In this document: piece after piece, positions 10,418 to 21,152 of the stretch
Layout of the letters: each line of letters starts with the position of its first letter
Numbering within the stretch: the stretch's first letter is position 1
Assembly: GCA_947561395.2 (NCBI GenBank)
Contig: OX387184.1
Coordinates: 8,618,001-8,682,000 of the forward strand
Source: Buxus sempervirens
Taxonomy: Eukaryota; Streptophyta; Magnoliopsida; Buxales; Buxaceae
Length of the DNA stretch: 64,000 nt
Direction of reading: 5' to 3'
Made by a program: the position numbers and the translations under genes
The notes under the pieces: generated by a model
The model's input: only the letters and a program-made list of their open reading frames with translations
Databases searched by the model: none
What the model was told of the DNA's origin: nothing

Positions 10418-12601
10418 GGGACCTTAGGAAGTTTTCCACCCTCAACAAATCCTCATCAAAAGCGAGAACAGAGGTTTCTCAGAGATTACCGCTTCAATGG
10501 AGGAGTTTTATTATCAAACATCAAAAGCAACAAAAAGATTTCCAGGAAAGATAAAGATACAGAGCAAGGCGAAGCCTCTATCAAACTCGAACTGCAGGCA
10601 CTATTGAGAATGAGTGGCTTATGTAGGAAATGATGAGCCAGCGTATTAGGGCAAAGAAGAGAGAGAGGGAGAGAGGCATCCATTTTGACACCTAGGAGGA
10701 GAAAGGAGAGAATCGAGATCGAGAAGGAAAAAAGTCGAAACACGAGTTACGCCCCGGCGGAAAATAACTTCCGTCTAAATTTTGGCGGAAGTTATTTTCC
10801 GCCGATTTTCTTCCAATTTGGAAAATATTTTCCGTTAGTTTTCGTTTTTCCCTAAAACAAACGTTGGGAAAATTTTAAAATGCCAAAAAATATTTTCTTT
10901 TCCCTATTTTCTGGTGAAACAAACAGAACCTAAAAGTAATTTGATTCTTTTTAAAGAATATAGAAAAACTTACTATTCACTCTCACTTCCTAAGTATTTA
11001 TAAAAAGGTTGATGCACCTAAACTTTAAATATAACATTAATTTTATTTAAATAAGTTATGTCTTCCTTTTTCCCAAAACGAAGATACTTCTTTTCTCACA
11101 GCAAAAAAGATATGACAGAAAGTCAAGTACCATTCAATCTTCCTCCTTAAATATTTATAAAACAGTTCATGTACCTGAACTTCAAATATGATAGTGATTT
11201 TATTTAAAGTATAGTCATGTCTTCTTTTTCCTAAAATGAACAGATATACTTCCTTTTCTTTCTCTTGTTCACTCTCTATACTTTCATTTTTTTTTTCTAC
11301 CAAGCAAAATGGCTAACGTCCCTTTCCCTTCTCTTTTTCTTTTGTTTCTCTCTCTTCCCAAAACAAAAGGACACTGACATCTCTACGGTATCTCTCTTTT
11401 TTCACCAAAACAGAGATTGGGCATCACGAGACACTCTCTTTTATCAACACAACAGATACATTGAAACAAAACAAACATAACCTACTAATAGGCAAATCAA
11501 ATCATAAATAGTAGAATAGCAGCACCTACCTAGATTTTTTTGAAGACCAAAACAAAAAAACTCAATGTCAACTGCTCCTTTCTCCTGGTCGTCACATACA
11601 AAACCCCAAATTAGTGTTGCTAAAAAACTAACAAGATAACCCTAATCCTCATTTTATTCTTATGAAATAAATTTCTTTAATACCCTTTAATTATATTCAT
11701 AATACCCATCTAGTCCTTAGGGTGTGAGATTTAATCTCAACCCTCCAATTTATTATCCATTTAAGATCTTTGACTAGCCAATAGGGTGAAATCTGGTCAA
11801 CGTTAAAAAGTTGACCGGGTCTTTACACATTCATTGAAGCCCTGACTAAAAATGCCGGCTCCGTTCAAGAGAAGGTGCTAACCGAGATCTTGAGCCAAAA
11901 TTCCAAAATCGAGTACCTCCAAAGATTTCGACTCGGTGGATCCACTGATCGCGACACCTTCAAATCGAAGGTCCCGGTGATCACTGACAACGAAATCCAT
12001 CCCTATATTCAACAAATTGCTGGCGGTGATTGCTCGGCCATCTTATCTGGTCACCCCATCTCCGATTTCCTCACCAGGTAATTGACTATTCCTAGTTTGT
12101 ATGTAATTCATCGAAAATCCATGAACTCCGTGATTGCCTTTAATCATTTTGAGGGTTCTTTCCAGTTCCGGCACTACTGCCGGTGAAAGAAAACTCATTC
12201 CCTCAATTGAAGAAGAATTGGATAGCCGTGAGCTCGTCTAAATCCTTGTGATGTCAGTGATGAACCTGTAAGTATTTGTTTTTTTAAATTTAAAGCATGA
12301 AAACATCATTTCTTCAGCAAAGGAGTCAAATTTTTTCTTCTTTTGATCCAATTAGGTGCCGGGCCTCGACAAAGGGAAGGGGCTCTATTTCTATTTTGTG
12401 AAGTCGGAAACGAAGACGCCCGGCAGTCTTATTCCGTGAACTGTGCTCACTAGCTACTACAAAAGTGATCATTTCAAGGCAACAAGACCTTATCCCAAAA
12501 CATTGCATTGGTTTATTTATATGGATTTCAGTTCACATGCAGTATATTCGTTTGTTCCAAGCTCGGTTTTGGCTCTTCCGTTTTACTTGGATGTGAGCAA
12601 C

Positions 12602-14136
12602 TAGAGCTGTAAGTAGGGCGGACTAGGTTGGGTTTCAATGAGTTTGGGCTCAACCCTAACTAAAATTGGTGAACCCAAAGTCTCCTCAACCCGCCCTAAC
12701 CCAAACTCTTTGAACACAAACCCAACCCTAAAAATATTTCTTGAGTCGTGTTGGGTTCGGGCCAATCCAAACTTTTTTTTCTACTTGATACAATGATACA
12801 TTCACATATATAAGACTACAATATTTTGATATCTATAATAAAGTTTATTGTCATACATTGATTTGTTTGTGTATTAGGTTAAAAAATGATCTCTATAAGT
12901 CCACCAAACTTTTGAGCTTGTTGTGGACCTGTGGTATCAGGTAAACTAGCTTATGAAATTAAATAGCACAATAAAGCAAGGACCTACCCCATTTGAAATT
13001 CCAGAATTAGTTTCATTGCATTTTCACATTGTTTAAGTATTCAAACCTTAATCTAAAAATAATACCTTTTACAAAATAATCAACTTTTGTAATTTTAAAT
13101 TGACTTAATATTCATGTTTCCTATCTCTTCCAATTACTTTAGAATCTACGCTGTTTTTTTTTTTTTTTTGCTAAGTTAGAATCTATGTTTCAAATATTAG
13201 AACCACGAAATTACGTAAGAAACATATAACTCATTTGCATATGACCAAACAAGAACAATAAATCAATATTTTAGGGGATATATATTGATGTTAAAAATAA
13301 CATAAAATAAAATACTACTAAAGTAACAAGATTTTCTGTTTTGCTACATTATCGAAAATCAAATTTTAATGAAATTTTGCATCCAGCAATAAAAGACTGG
13401 GGATTGAAATATCTAAACTAACTTTGTAGTCAAAGAGGAGTAAATAGTTTTAGATTATATGGTGCATAGCCGAGGAAGATAAACAAACCCTCCCAAGCAC
13501 ACATTAATGGATCTCATCCAGATCGAGTACTAGAAAAAAGAGGAATTAAACAGTACCTGAAAGCAGTGAATAAATGAGGAAAGATGGGATGCCCGATATA
13601 AATAGCAATCGCAAATCCCTTGTGACTTGTGAGTGATGGAACTGTATCACAAATCCCTTGTGAGCAATCGCAAATCCCTTGCTACCGGAACTGTATCCCA
13701 CTGTATTGACCGCGACGCCGACGGCAACTGTATTGCTAGCTCCTGCCGATCAAGCTCCTTTGTTGGGAGTTTCTTTAGCTAGTTTGTCTTTGAGATGTGA
13801 GGTATTGATAATAGAAGAGAGGGACAGTGAGTCAATGAGAGGAGCGAGCAATTCCAACTTCCGTGGTAAAGATATGGGAGAAGATGAGAAACTTTTAGGT
13901 TTGCAGGAGAAAATCGTATGGAGGTTTGCAAGAGGGGGTTTTAGTGGTATATATATTTCGGGTTATTCGGGTTTTTTCAAGCTATATCTTGTGAGCCCAA
14001 GCCCAGCCCAAACTCAACTTCGGGCTCAAGATTGAGCCTGGCCCAAACCCAAACCCTAACTTATTTCTTAAATCGGACTATTATTCGAGCTAGGTTGGGT
14101 GGGCTTCGGGTGGTCTGGGCCAAACTTACAGCTCTA
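12602..14136. mobile_element. hAT-type element, non-autonomous
   Basis: Termini are TAGAGCTGTAAG and CTTACAGCTCTA, flanked by 8-bp repeats TGAGCAAC (12594-12601) and TAAGCAAC (14137-14144), one mismatch. The paralogous region near 36960 has the unoccupied site GTGAGCAACTAAGG. Subterminal regions are rich in AACCCAA/GGGCT motifs. No transposase was recognised; the reading frame at 13679-14035 shows no known domain. Confidence 0.8.
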
Positions 14137-14840
14137 TAAGCAACTAAGGAACAGGAATACATATAGATCTGTTTTTCCTGCAACAATCGTACAGATCAAT
14201 TGAAAATTAGCTAAAGCATAAGCAACATCGCTAGCTTGCCCACAAAATTTTCAAACCTTCGCATGCTTGAATAGACTCATAAGCCAAGTGATAGTAAAGG
14301 TGCAAAGGTTCAGCTCGAGATCAAGCCAAGACTTAAACCGAAAATTTTTAAAGTCAAACCGAACAAAATTCCTTTAGGAATTTTTGCACGAAACGGAACC
14401 GAACAATTATAAAAAACGAACTGAAGTCTATTTAAGTCCGTTCAGGTTCTGTTTTAACGAAACCGGATTGCACCTGTAGAAGTTTTTTTTTGTTGGTAAT
14501 CTGCACATGTAGAAGTTATAAGTCATTCATTGGTATAATAGCATTCGTTCAGAAGAAAAAGATTTGGAAAAATAAAATATTAATAAAATTTAATTATTTT
14601 GATGAAGGTTATTGAAAAGTTAAAAGTTACAACTTTGCTCACTGAATATTAATTATTTTAAAAAATATTATCCAAGATTAATTTTCCGTTGTAATTATTG
14701 GTGCATTCACGTGTCCATGAAGCTCGAGACAGGCGGTACGGATCCGGGTTAAATCACGTGAAGAGCTAGATTACATGACTCCAGATATGAATTATTATTT
14801 GACAGGCGGTACGGAACCAGGTTGAAATGACGGTACCTTA

Positions 14841-15633
14841 GAGGGTGTTTGATAACGTTTTGAAAAACGGGTTTTCTATTTAGAAACAGAAAAACTAAAA
14901 ACCGTGTTTGGTTTGGTGGTTTTCAGATTTTTTTTTTTCGTTGATGGTTTTCATATTTATACAAAAAAACCATTTCAAATAGTTTGGTTTAGGGATTTTG
15001 GACCTAAACCGAACCGACCAACTAAAAAATCAAACCAAACCAAATCAAAGTCAATTTGAGTTCAAATTTAATTAGATTGAGTTGCACCCGTAATTTCAAA
15101 TACTACTTTAATATGTTTACCCAAAAAAAAAGTACTATTTTAATATCGGGCTGTATCATCTATGGTAAAAATTCACAGGACAGCCCTCCACCAAGACACA
15201 TAGTTGTGGGGTCCATTAAGTGAATATTCTCCGGATCCACACCAATGTGCCTTAATGTAGAATTTATTGCAAATCTTTTATTTAGATGATACAGCCCCTT
15301 TTAATATACCTATGATTTCCAGTTTATTTTAGGTTATGTTTTTTAGTACTTAAATACATGTTTTTAAGAAGGTAGTCAATACATAAAATTTTAGGCCTTT
15401 TAAAAATTTCTTTTAATTCCTTTGGAAGGATTTATATATATTATAGTATTAATCAAAATCAGTTTCTTAATTATGACTTACATACATTTTGTTGATTTTA
15501 AAAACTTTAACCGTTTCTTATGCATCGTTACCAAACGTGTTTCTCGTCACCTGTTTTTTAAAACCCAAAAAACAGTTGGGGCCGTTTTTAGTATTCAAAT
15601 TGTTTTTGAGAAAAACGTTACAAAAACACGCTC
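14841..15633. mobile_element. Harbinger-like MITE upstream of GH3 gene 1
   Basis: Termini GAGGGTGTTTGATAACG and the complement of CGTTACAAAAACACGCTC are flanked by TTA on both sides (14838-14840, 15634-15636). It has no coding content and ends about 300 bp before the GH3 start at 15931, so it could affect that promoter. Confidence 0.75.
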
Positions 15634-15930
15634 TTAATCTTTCAATGTTTTTCTCTTTTTAAATGTTGCTCTTGGGGCACACTTGGGAAAACCTCAACCG
15701 GAGATGGTCTTCAAAAAAAAAAAAAAATTTCTCAACCGGAGATGCTCTACCGCCAACAGCAGCAGCCATTAAAGGAGATTTCACCTCGATACAACCCAAT
15801 CCCACTGATCGCCACATCGCAAGTGAGGAAACGACGACCGTATGGAGCGTCTGATTAGATTCTAGTCCTCCTACTCTTCCTCTTTCTTCGTCTATCTTAG
15901 CTTATCAAGCCCCCCCGTCTCTCCACAGGC
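15634..15930 (+). promoter_or_regulatory. Proximal upstream region of GH3 gene 1
   Basis: From about 15660 this matches 25345-25583 upstream of gene 2, sharing CCTCAACCGGAGATG and ACAACCCAATCCCA and ending in a pyrimidine-rich leader before the ATG. No clear TATA box, and no canonical auxin response element (TGTCTC or GAGACA) is seen in this interval. Confidence 0.5.
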
Positions 15931-17920
15931 ATGGCCGCTTACTCTTCTCTGCAATCTTTTCTTGGCCTTCCTCCCGCTGAGAAGCACGCAAAAGCCCTAG
16001 AATTCATTGAAGACCTGACAAAAAATGCCGGATCCTTTCAAGAGAAGGTGCTAACCGAGATCTTGAGCCAAAACGCCGAAACCGAGTACCTTCGAAGATT
16101 TCAGCTCCGTGGATCCACTGATCCCAGCACGTTCAAATCGAAAGTCCCGGTGATCACCTACGACGATATCCAGCCCTATATTCAACGTATTGCTAATGGT
16201 GATCGCTCCGCCATCTTATCTGCTAAACCTATCCACGAATTCCTCACCAGGTAATTAAGTATATATTCCGAGTCTCTATATAATCAGTCGAAAATCCACA
16301 AACTCTGTGATTGCGTTCACTCATTTTGAGTTTTTTCTTTCCAGTTCCGGTACGTCTGCCGGTCAAAGAAAACTCATTCCCTCAATTGAAGAAGATTCGG
16401 ATCGCCGTGAGCTATTGGTCATCCTTGTGATGTCAGTAATGAACCTGTGAGTATTGGTCAAGTTTTATTTTTTTAAATATAAAGCATCGAAACAGCATTT
16501 CTTTAGCAAAGGAGTCAACAGTTGTTTCTTCCTCCGCTCCAGTTACGTGCCTGGCCTAGACAAAGGGAAGGGGCTCTATTTCTTCTTTGTGAAGTCGGAA
16601 ACGAAGACGCCCGGTGGCCTTCCAGCACGAACTGCTCTCACGAGCTACTACAAAAGTGATCATTTCAAGGCAAGGCAACAGGACCCTTACCGCGTCTATA
16701 CCAGCCCCAACGTAGCCATTCTCTGTCCCGATGCCTTCCAAAGCATGTACACCCAGATGCTCTGTGCCCTCTACCAACGCCATGAAGTATTACGAGCCGG
16801 TACCGTGTTCGCCGCGGGCCTAGTCCGAGCACTCCAGTTCCTTCATGTCAACTGGCGTCAACTCGCCCTCGACATCTCTACAGGGAGCTTAAATCCCAAG
16901 ATCACAGACCCATCCCTCCGAGAATACATGTCGAGCATCGTCAAACCAAACCCCGAGCTTGCCGAGTTCATCACCAAAGAGTGCTCGGGGGAGGAGTGGG
17001 AAGGAATTATCACTAGAATTTGGCCCAACACTAAATACCTCGACCTGGTCGTTACAGGAACCATGGCCCAGTACATACCCAGGCTGGATTACTACAGTGG
17101 TGGGCTACCGATAGCGAGCACCATATATGGATCTTCCGAGTGCTACTTTGGCCTCAACCTTAACCCCTTGTGCAAGACCTCGGATATCTCGTACACCATC
17201 CTGCCTAACCTGGCCTACTTTGAGTTTCTTCCAGAGGAACCATCATCCTCCTGCAGCCTGTCTCGAGACCCGCCTCCCCGTCTTGTTGACTTGGTTGATG
17301 TCGAAATCGGAAAGGAATACGAGCCCGTCGTCACGACTTACTCGGGTCTCTGTCGTTACCGAGTGGGCGACATACTCCGTGTCACTGGGTTCCACAACTC
17401 AGCTCCCCAGTTTCAGTTTGTAAGAAGAGGAAACGTTTTACTAAGCATTGACGCGGACAAGACTAACGAAGCCGAATTGCAGAACGCAGTCGAAAAGGCG
17501 TCACAGCTCCTCCGTGAGTTCAACACCAGTGTTGTCGAGTACACTAGCTATGCGGATACCAAACGTATCCCGGGGCACTACGTGCTTTACTGGGAATTAC
17601 TAGTGAAGGACCCGAACCACACAGCGAGTCACGAGGTGCTGAGTCAGTGTTGCCTTGCTATGGAGGAGTCCCTGAACTCCGTCTACAGAGAAGGTCGAGT
17701 GGCGGACAACTCGATTGGTCCGCTAGAGCTAAGGGTGGTCAAGAGTGGCACATTCCAGGAGATCATGGAATACGCCATCTTGAACGGTGCGTCACTTGAC
17801 CAATACAAGACGCCCAGATGTGTCAAATTGGGACCCATCACAGAGCTTCTCGACGCGAGGGTCTTCTCAGCACATTTTAGTCCAGGCTTGCCACACTGGA
17901 CCCCAGAACGAGGACGGTGA
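15931..17920 (+). CDS. GH3 acyl-acid-amido synthetase (IAA-amido synthetase type), gene 1
   Basis: Three exons, 15931-16250, 16345-16446 and 16543-17920, joined by GT-AG introns, give 1,800 bp and 599 residues, a normal GH3 length. GH3 enzymes adenylate an acyl acid with ATP and transfer it to an amino acid in the cytosol. The C-terminus ([12 protein letters not shown]) and overall sequence fit group II, whose substrate is indole-3-acetic acid. Visible motifs: nucleotide-binding [10 protein letters not shown] (residues 107-116), YGSSECYFG (336-344), [14 protein letters not shown] (413-426). Residue 114 is Gln, where gene 2 and most family members have Glu. The start ATG matches the family start MAxxSSLQ. 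Gene 2 at 25584 is 98% identical in exon 3. Intactness makes it likely functional; acid preference is inferred from the family. Confidence 0.93.
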
Positions 17921-17987
17921 ATGTCTAGGATTATAAAGTTGGAGTAATGCCTCAGATAGGCAATAAACCAACAAGACCAGCTTCTTT

Positions 17988-18112
17988 TTGGCTTGTAGCC
18001 ACGCCCAGGGTGTTTTATCTGTGTTTTCTGGCTTGTAGCCACAGCTCTTGTAACACTCTGTTCATATAATGAAGAAAGGGCTTAGTTCGGCTTTCCATAA
18101 AAAAAAAAAAAG
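17988..18112 (+). mobile_element. Short poly(A)-tailed insertion in the 3' flank (LINE tail)
   Basis: Compared with the 3' flank of gene 2 (about 27640), this copy has about 120 extra bases between CTTTTTGG and GACAGAAAAATCTTC. The insert ends TTCCATAAAAAAAAAAAAA and includes CTCTGTTCATATAATGAAG, typical of LINE 3' ends. It lies within about 200 bp of the stop codon and could supply a polyadenylation signal. No clear target-site duplication was found. Confidence 0.6.
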
Positions 18113-19057
18113 ACAGAAAAATCTTCTTTTTCTGTTGTGAATCTTGTGATGTGATTCTTAGTTTTGATATCACCTTTACAAATAATGCATTTTGGCTTAG
18201 CCAATGACGCATGAACATTAGGTTTTCTTTTTAAAGTATTTACAAATCTTGCCAAGCCACTTGGCCAATGACGCATTAACATTAGGTTTTCTTTTTAAAG
18301 TTTTTACTAATGTTAGTGACCTTGGGTTGAAGGGGTAAACCCGAAACCCACCCGGGGGTCGGTTTCATGTTTACAAAAAAACCCGCCCATTGTCATCCCT
18401 ATGTTGAACAAATGTCCAATTTACTTACCATTCCAGTTACTAGAGCGAAAAATATCGTCTGGAGAGAGAATCATGTAGGCTAATACAACGAGACAGTGAT
18501 TCGTGTAAGCATATTATACTGAAATTTTGTTGGAATGACGTATTTTTAACTAATATCATTTGCTATTATAGTCTATCACTAAACGAATCATTATATGGCA
18601 TACTTGGATAAATTCTGTTACAAAAGCTAATTAAAGCATACATGCCAAATAACATATTTTAATTGATTGCATGCGGAATACAAGATAGAGGATTCTGTCG
18701 GAAGGTGGACTGTACAGCTCTTATCTACAATTTTATTTACAGTTTTGAAATAGTACCGTTCAATGTGGGTCCTATAGAAAAAAAATAAAACCACAAAGAA
18801 AAAAAAATGGATCGATTTATGCTGCAAATAACATTATAGATAGAAGCTGCGTAGTCTGCCATTTGGGATTCTGTGTAACTACGATCATAGATGGAAAAAA
18901 AATACATAGGTTGAAAAGAGGACATGACGGGCAAATGCCAACTGGGCTTAATCATATTACTGTATCCTCTACCACCAATTAAGACATATAACATGGCAAT
19001 TTTTTTATATTTCCTATTATAATATAAAAGGCCAATCAAAGTAGCAGTTTTTTTTTT
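18113..19057. other. Duplicated intergenic sequence (block 2), no gene seen
   Basis: About 18400-19057 matches about 30423-31095 in block 3 (e.g. TTACCATTCCA, GAGAATCATGTAGGCT, TATATGGCATACTT). A hAT-derived GTCATCCCTA end lies at about 18385-18396, with TGTTGAAC after it. Confidence 0.55.
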
Positions 19058-19985
19058 CTAACCCTAAAGGATTAGCTTGGTGGTCAAGGTTTTGAGAAAG
19101 TGGTGCCTTCTATCCCACAAATCTCATCTCAGTTCTTCTCTCTGCAGGAAAACTCAAAGATCCTGGCCAACGATAGGCTTCGCACAACTCCAAGGAAAGG
19201 AGCTCTTGAATTTATCAGATGGGTCAGACCTCATGGCTCATGGCTTAAAGTTAATGTCGATGGGGCAACGCGTGGAGCTCCGGGTTTGGCAGCCGTTGGT
19301 GTTGTTATCCGTGATTCTGACAGAAGACTTCAATGCGCCTTGGCACACCGCCTCGGCACAGCAAATGCAATCCAAGCAAAAGCTCATGTAATCGTGGAAG
19401 GCCTCAAGTGTGCTTTAGCTATCAATGCACAGAAGGTTCTGATTGAAAGTGATTCGCAGGTGATCACATCCTGCCTATTGAACAACAACTCTCACCTGTG
19501 GCGTATCAATTACCTCCTCGATGAAGCTCGTCACTTGTGCTCCTTATTCCATACTGTTGAATTCTCAAAGGTTTTTCAAGAGGCAAATTCTGTAGTCGAC
19601 GATTTGGCAAACTTTGTCTTAGACTCATTTCCCTGTTTCTGGACCTATTCCGTCCCACCGCCCATCCATCAACTTCTGCTTGATGATGGATGTGGCAGAT
19701 CTACCCCTCGTTTTATTCCATCTTTAATATAAATCCCATTTTCTCTTCAAAAAGAAAAAAGCTTGGTGGTCAAGGTCTAGGGCATAAGGATGTATTCCAT
19801 TCAAAACCTCTTATGTGCTATCAATTTTTTAAGACTACTTATATAAGGTTTATGGGCCTTAGATTTATCTAGATCATGTGGGTTGCAGAGTTTTGCATGG
19901 ACCCTCAGGGATTCGTAGGCCCTACATGCATATTTCTTTTTAATTTCTTAATTTCTTTTAAAAAAAAGTGCTGGGCTTTTTTTCA
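19058..19985 (+). mobile_element. tRNA-derived SINE-like element, split by a LINE tail
   Basis: The sequence starts GGATTAGCTTGGTGGTCAAGG, like a tRNA A box. After a 669-bp insertion it continues as in the uninterrupted copy at 31095-31300 (GTTTATGGGCCTTAGATTTA, GTTGCAGAG, CCTACATGCA). The 3' end is T-rich. Boundaries are approximate. Confidence 0.6.
19091..19759 (+). mobile_element. 5'-truncated LINE insertion encoding an RNase H domain
   Basis: A perfect 17-bp duplication, AGCTTGGTGGTCAAGGT, flanks the insert (19074-19090 and 19760-19776), and the insert ends in an A-rich tail (AAAAAGAAAAA). It encodes about 200 residues of an RVT_3-type RNase H: LKVNVDGATRG (first Asp), VIVEGLKCAL, VLIESDSQ (Asp) and SVVDDLANF. 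The usual catalytic Glu in A-E-A before the helix reads Lys (QAKAHVIVEG). Only the 3' end of the LINE was copied, so it is a dead copy. Confidence 0.85.
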
Positions 19986-20573
19986 GTGTAGACGTGCGCT
20001 GCAGCCGTGTGAAAATCACGTGCAATTTTTTCCTTTTACGCTGTTGGCGTAAGATCCTGCTTTATTTCAAATTTTATCCTCTTGAAACAGATGCATGCGT
20101 TGGCGTGTCGGAATGGCCCCACGCTGACACTTTTCTGCCATCCTTCTTTGATTCTCCTGCATTTGCGAAGCAGGCAAAAGTCGTTCAGAGTAGACGAAAT
20201 TAAAAAGGGAAAATTGACTTTTAGTAATATCTTTTAAAATAATTCAGATTCAGTATCTAAATCTTGCTAATTATGAAATAGTGAAACTTTTTAAAAATAT
20301 TTGAGAACCAGTATCAATTTACTGTTTATAAGAATTTTTATTTCATAAATGCTATTAACATACTTACAAACCTTCCAAATAAAAAAGAGTTTACAAGTCT
20401 TTTGAAATTTTGTTTTTTTTGTTTTAAAGTCTTTTTCAACTATCATGAGCAAAATAACATTCATCCTCAATTATGTTAAAAAGTATCACTGTTTCTAAAT
20501 TACCAATAATTAAATTATTGAATCTAAATTATTTTCATAAAATTATCAATTAAAACAAATTTCCCCATTTAAA
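19986..20573. other. Intergenic, shared with block 3
   Basis: No gene seen. It matches 31345-31395 plus 32839-32987 plus 33550-33960 once later insertions in block 3 are removed. It is thus an unoccupied reference for those insertions. Confidence 0.6.
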
Positions 20574-20709
20574 ATTGCCGGTTACATTCATGTGGGCCCT
20601 ACATGGACATAGCATACGTTTCGATTCAGGACTAAAGAGACACCTGCTGCACCACAAAGCCCCACCTGCCAAAGCCCCCTCGAGATATCTGCTCCTGCTG
20701 CAGTCCAAG

Positions 20710-20858
20710 CGGATGGACATCGTATGCTGCGGAGGCTACATACGGCCTCTCGCATGAAGGCTGTGGGTCCTCGAACAAATGATGGAGCCGTCCAATGAAT
20801 GGTGGGACCCACCCTCTGCATGTGAGAGGCTGTATGCATCCTGCAGAGGATGCGAGTC
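20710..20858. mobile_element. Mutator-like MITE with 9-bp TSD
   Basis: CAGTCCAAG occurs at 20701-20709 and 20859-20867. The ends are roughly inverted (ATACGGCCTCTCGCATG against CATGTGAGAGGCTGTAT). A 9-bp duplication is the mark of Mutator-like elements. Confidence 0.65.
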
Positions 20859-21152
20859 CAGTCCAAGCCTCTCCGTCGAAATCGGGAAGGAATACTAGCT
20901 GGTCTTCACAACTTACACGGGTCTCCGTGGTTACCGAGTTATCGAGTAGGTGACATACTTCGAGTGACTGGGTTCCACAACTCAGCTCCCCAGTTTCAAT
21001 TTGTAAGAAGAGGAAACGTTTTACTAAGCATTGAAATGGACAAGACTAACGAGGCCGATTTGCAGAACGCAGTCGAAAACGCGTCACAACTCCTTCGTGA
21101 GTTCAACACCACACCAGTGTGTTGATTATACTAGCTATGTGGATACCAAAAC

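Larger units (their letters stand above)
9554..10930. mobile_element. Harbinger-like Pack-TYPE element 1 (carries cyclin D and PPR fragments)
   Basis: Termini are GGCTCTGTTTGCTTCACCAG and the complement of TGGTGAAACAAACAGAACC, flanked by TAA on both sides (9551-9553, 10931-10933). A 3-bp TAA duplication and GGC-TGTTTG termini fit PIF/Harbinger elements. A subterminal stem-loop GGCGGAAAATAACTTCCG with its mirror lies at about 10755-10805. The same termini and stem occur in element 2 (28218-29671). No transposase is present. It sits inside the solo LTR at 8567-11827. Confidence 0.8.
8567..11827. mobile_element. Solo LTR, family 1, inserted in GH3 pseudogene A
   Basis: The sequence begins TGTCAAGCCCCAAGTACTAAG and ends GTCTTTACA. 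It is flanked by the perfect 5-bp repeat CATTC (8562-8566 and 11828-11832), and removing it restores GH3 exon 1. There is no coding region or second LTR inside. It is about 1.9 kb once the nested 9554-10930 element is discounted. The copy at 21153-23321 is clearly homologous. This is an LTR-retrotransposon solo LTR, lineage not determined. Confidence 0.85.
8492..12515 (+). pseudogene. GH3 pseudogene A, split by a solo LTR and 3'-truncated
   Basis: Exon 1 starts at ATG 8492 (MVAESSLQAFLALPPSEKHE), breaks at 8566 at an LTR insertion, and resumes at 11833 ([20 protein letters not shown]) to a GTAATT donor at about 12080. Exon 2 follows at about 12167-12270 (SSGTTAGERK); a TAA appears after its RREL segment. 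Exon 3 starts near 12354 with [13 protein letters not shown]. It collapses after about 150 bp, where frame and homology are lost near 12500, so more than 400 residues of the enzyme are missing. Intact relatives are at 15931 and 25584. Upstream sequence groups it with pseudogenes C and D rather than with the intact genes. Confidence 0.9.

Noticed and set aside
13679..14035. 118-codon frame inside the hAT element
   Set aside because: No similarity to hAT transposase or any other family was recognised; probably chance.
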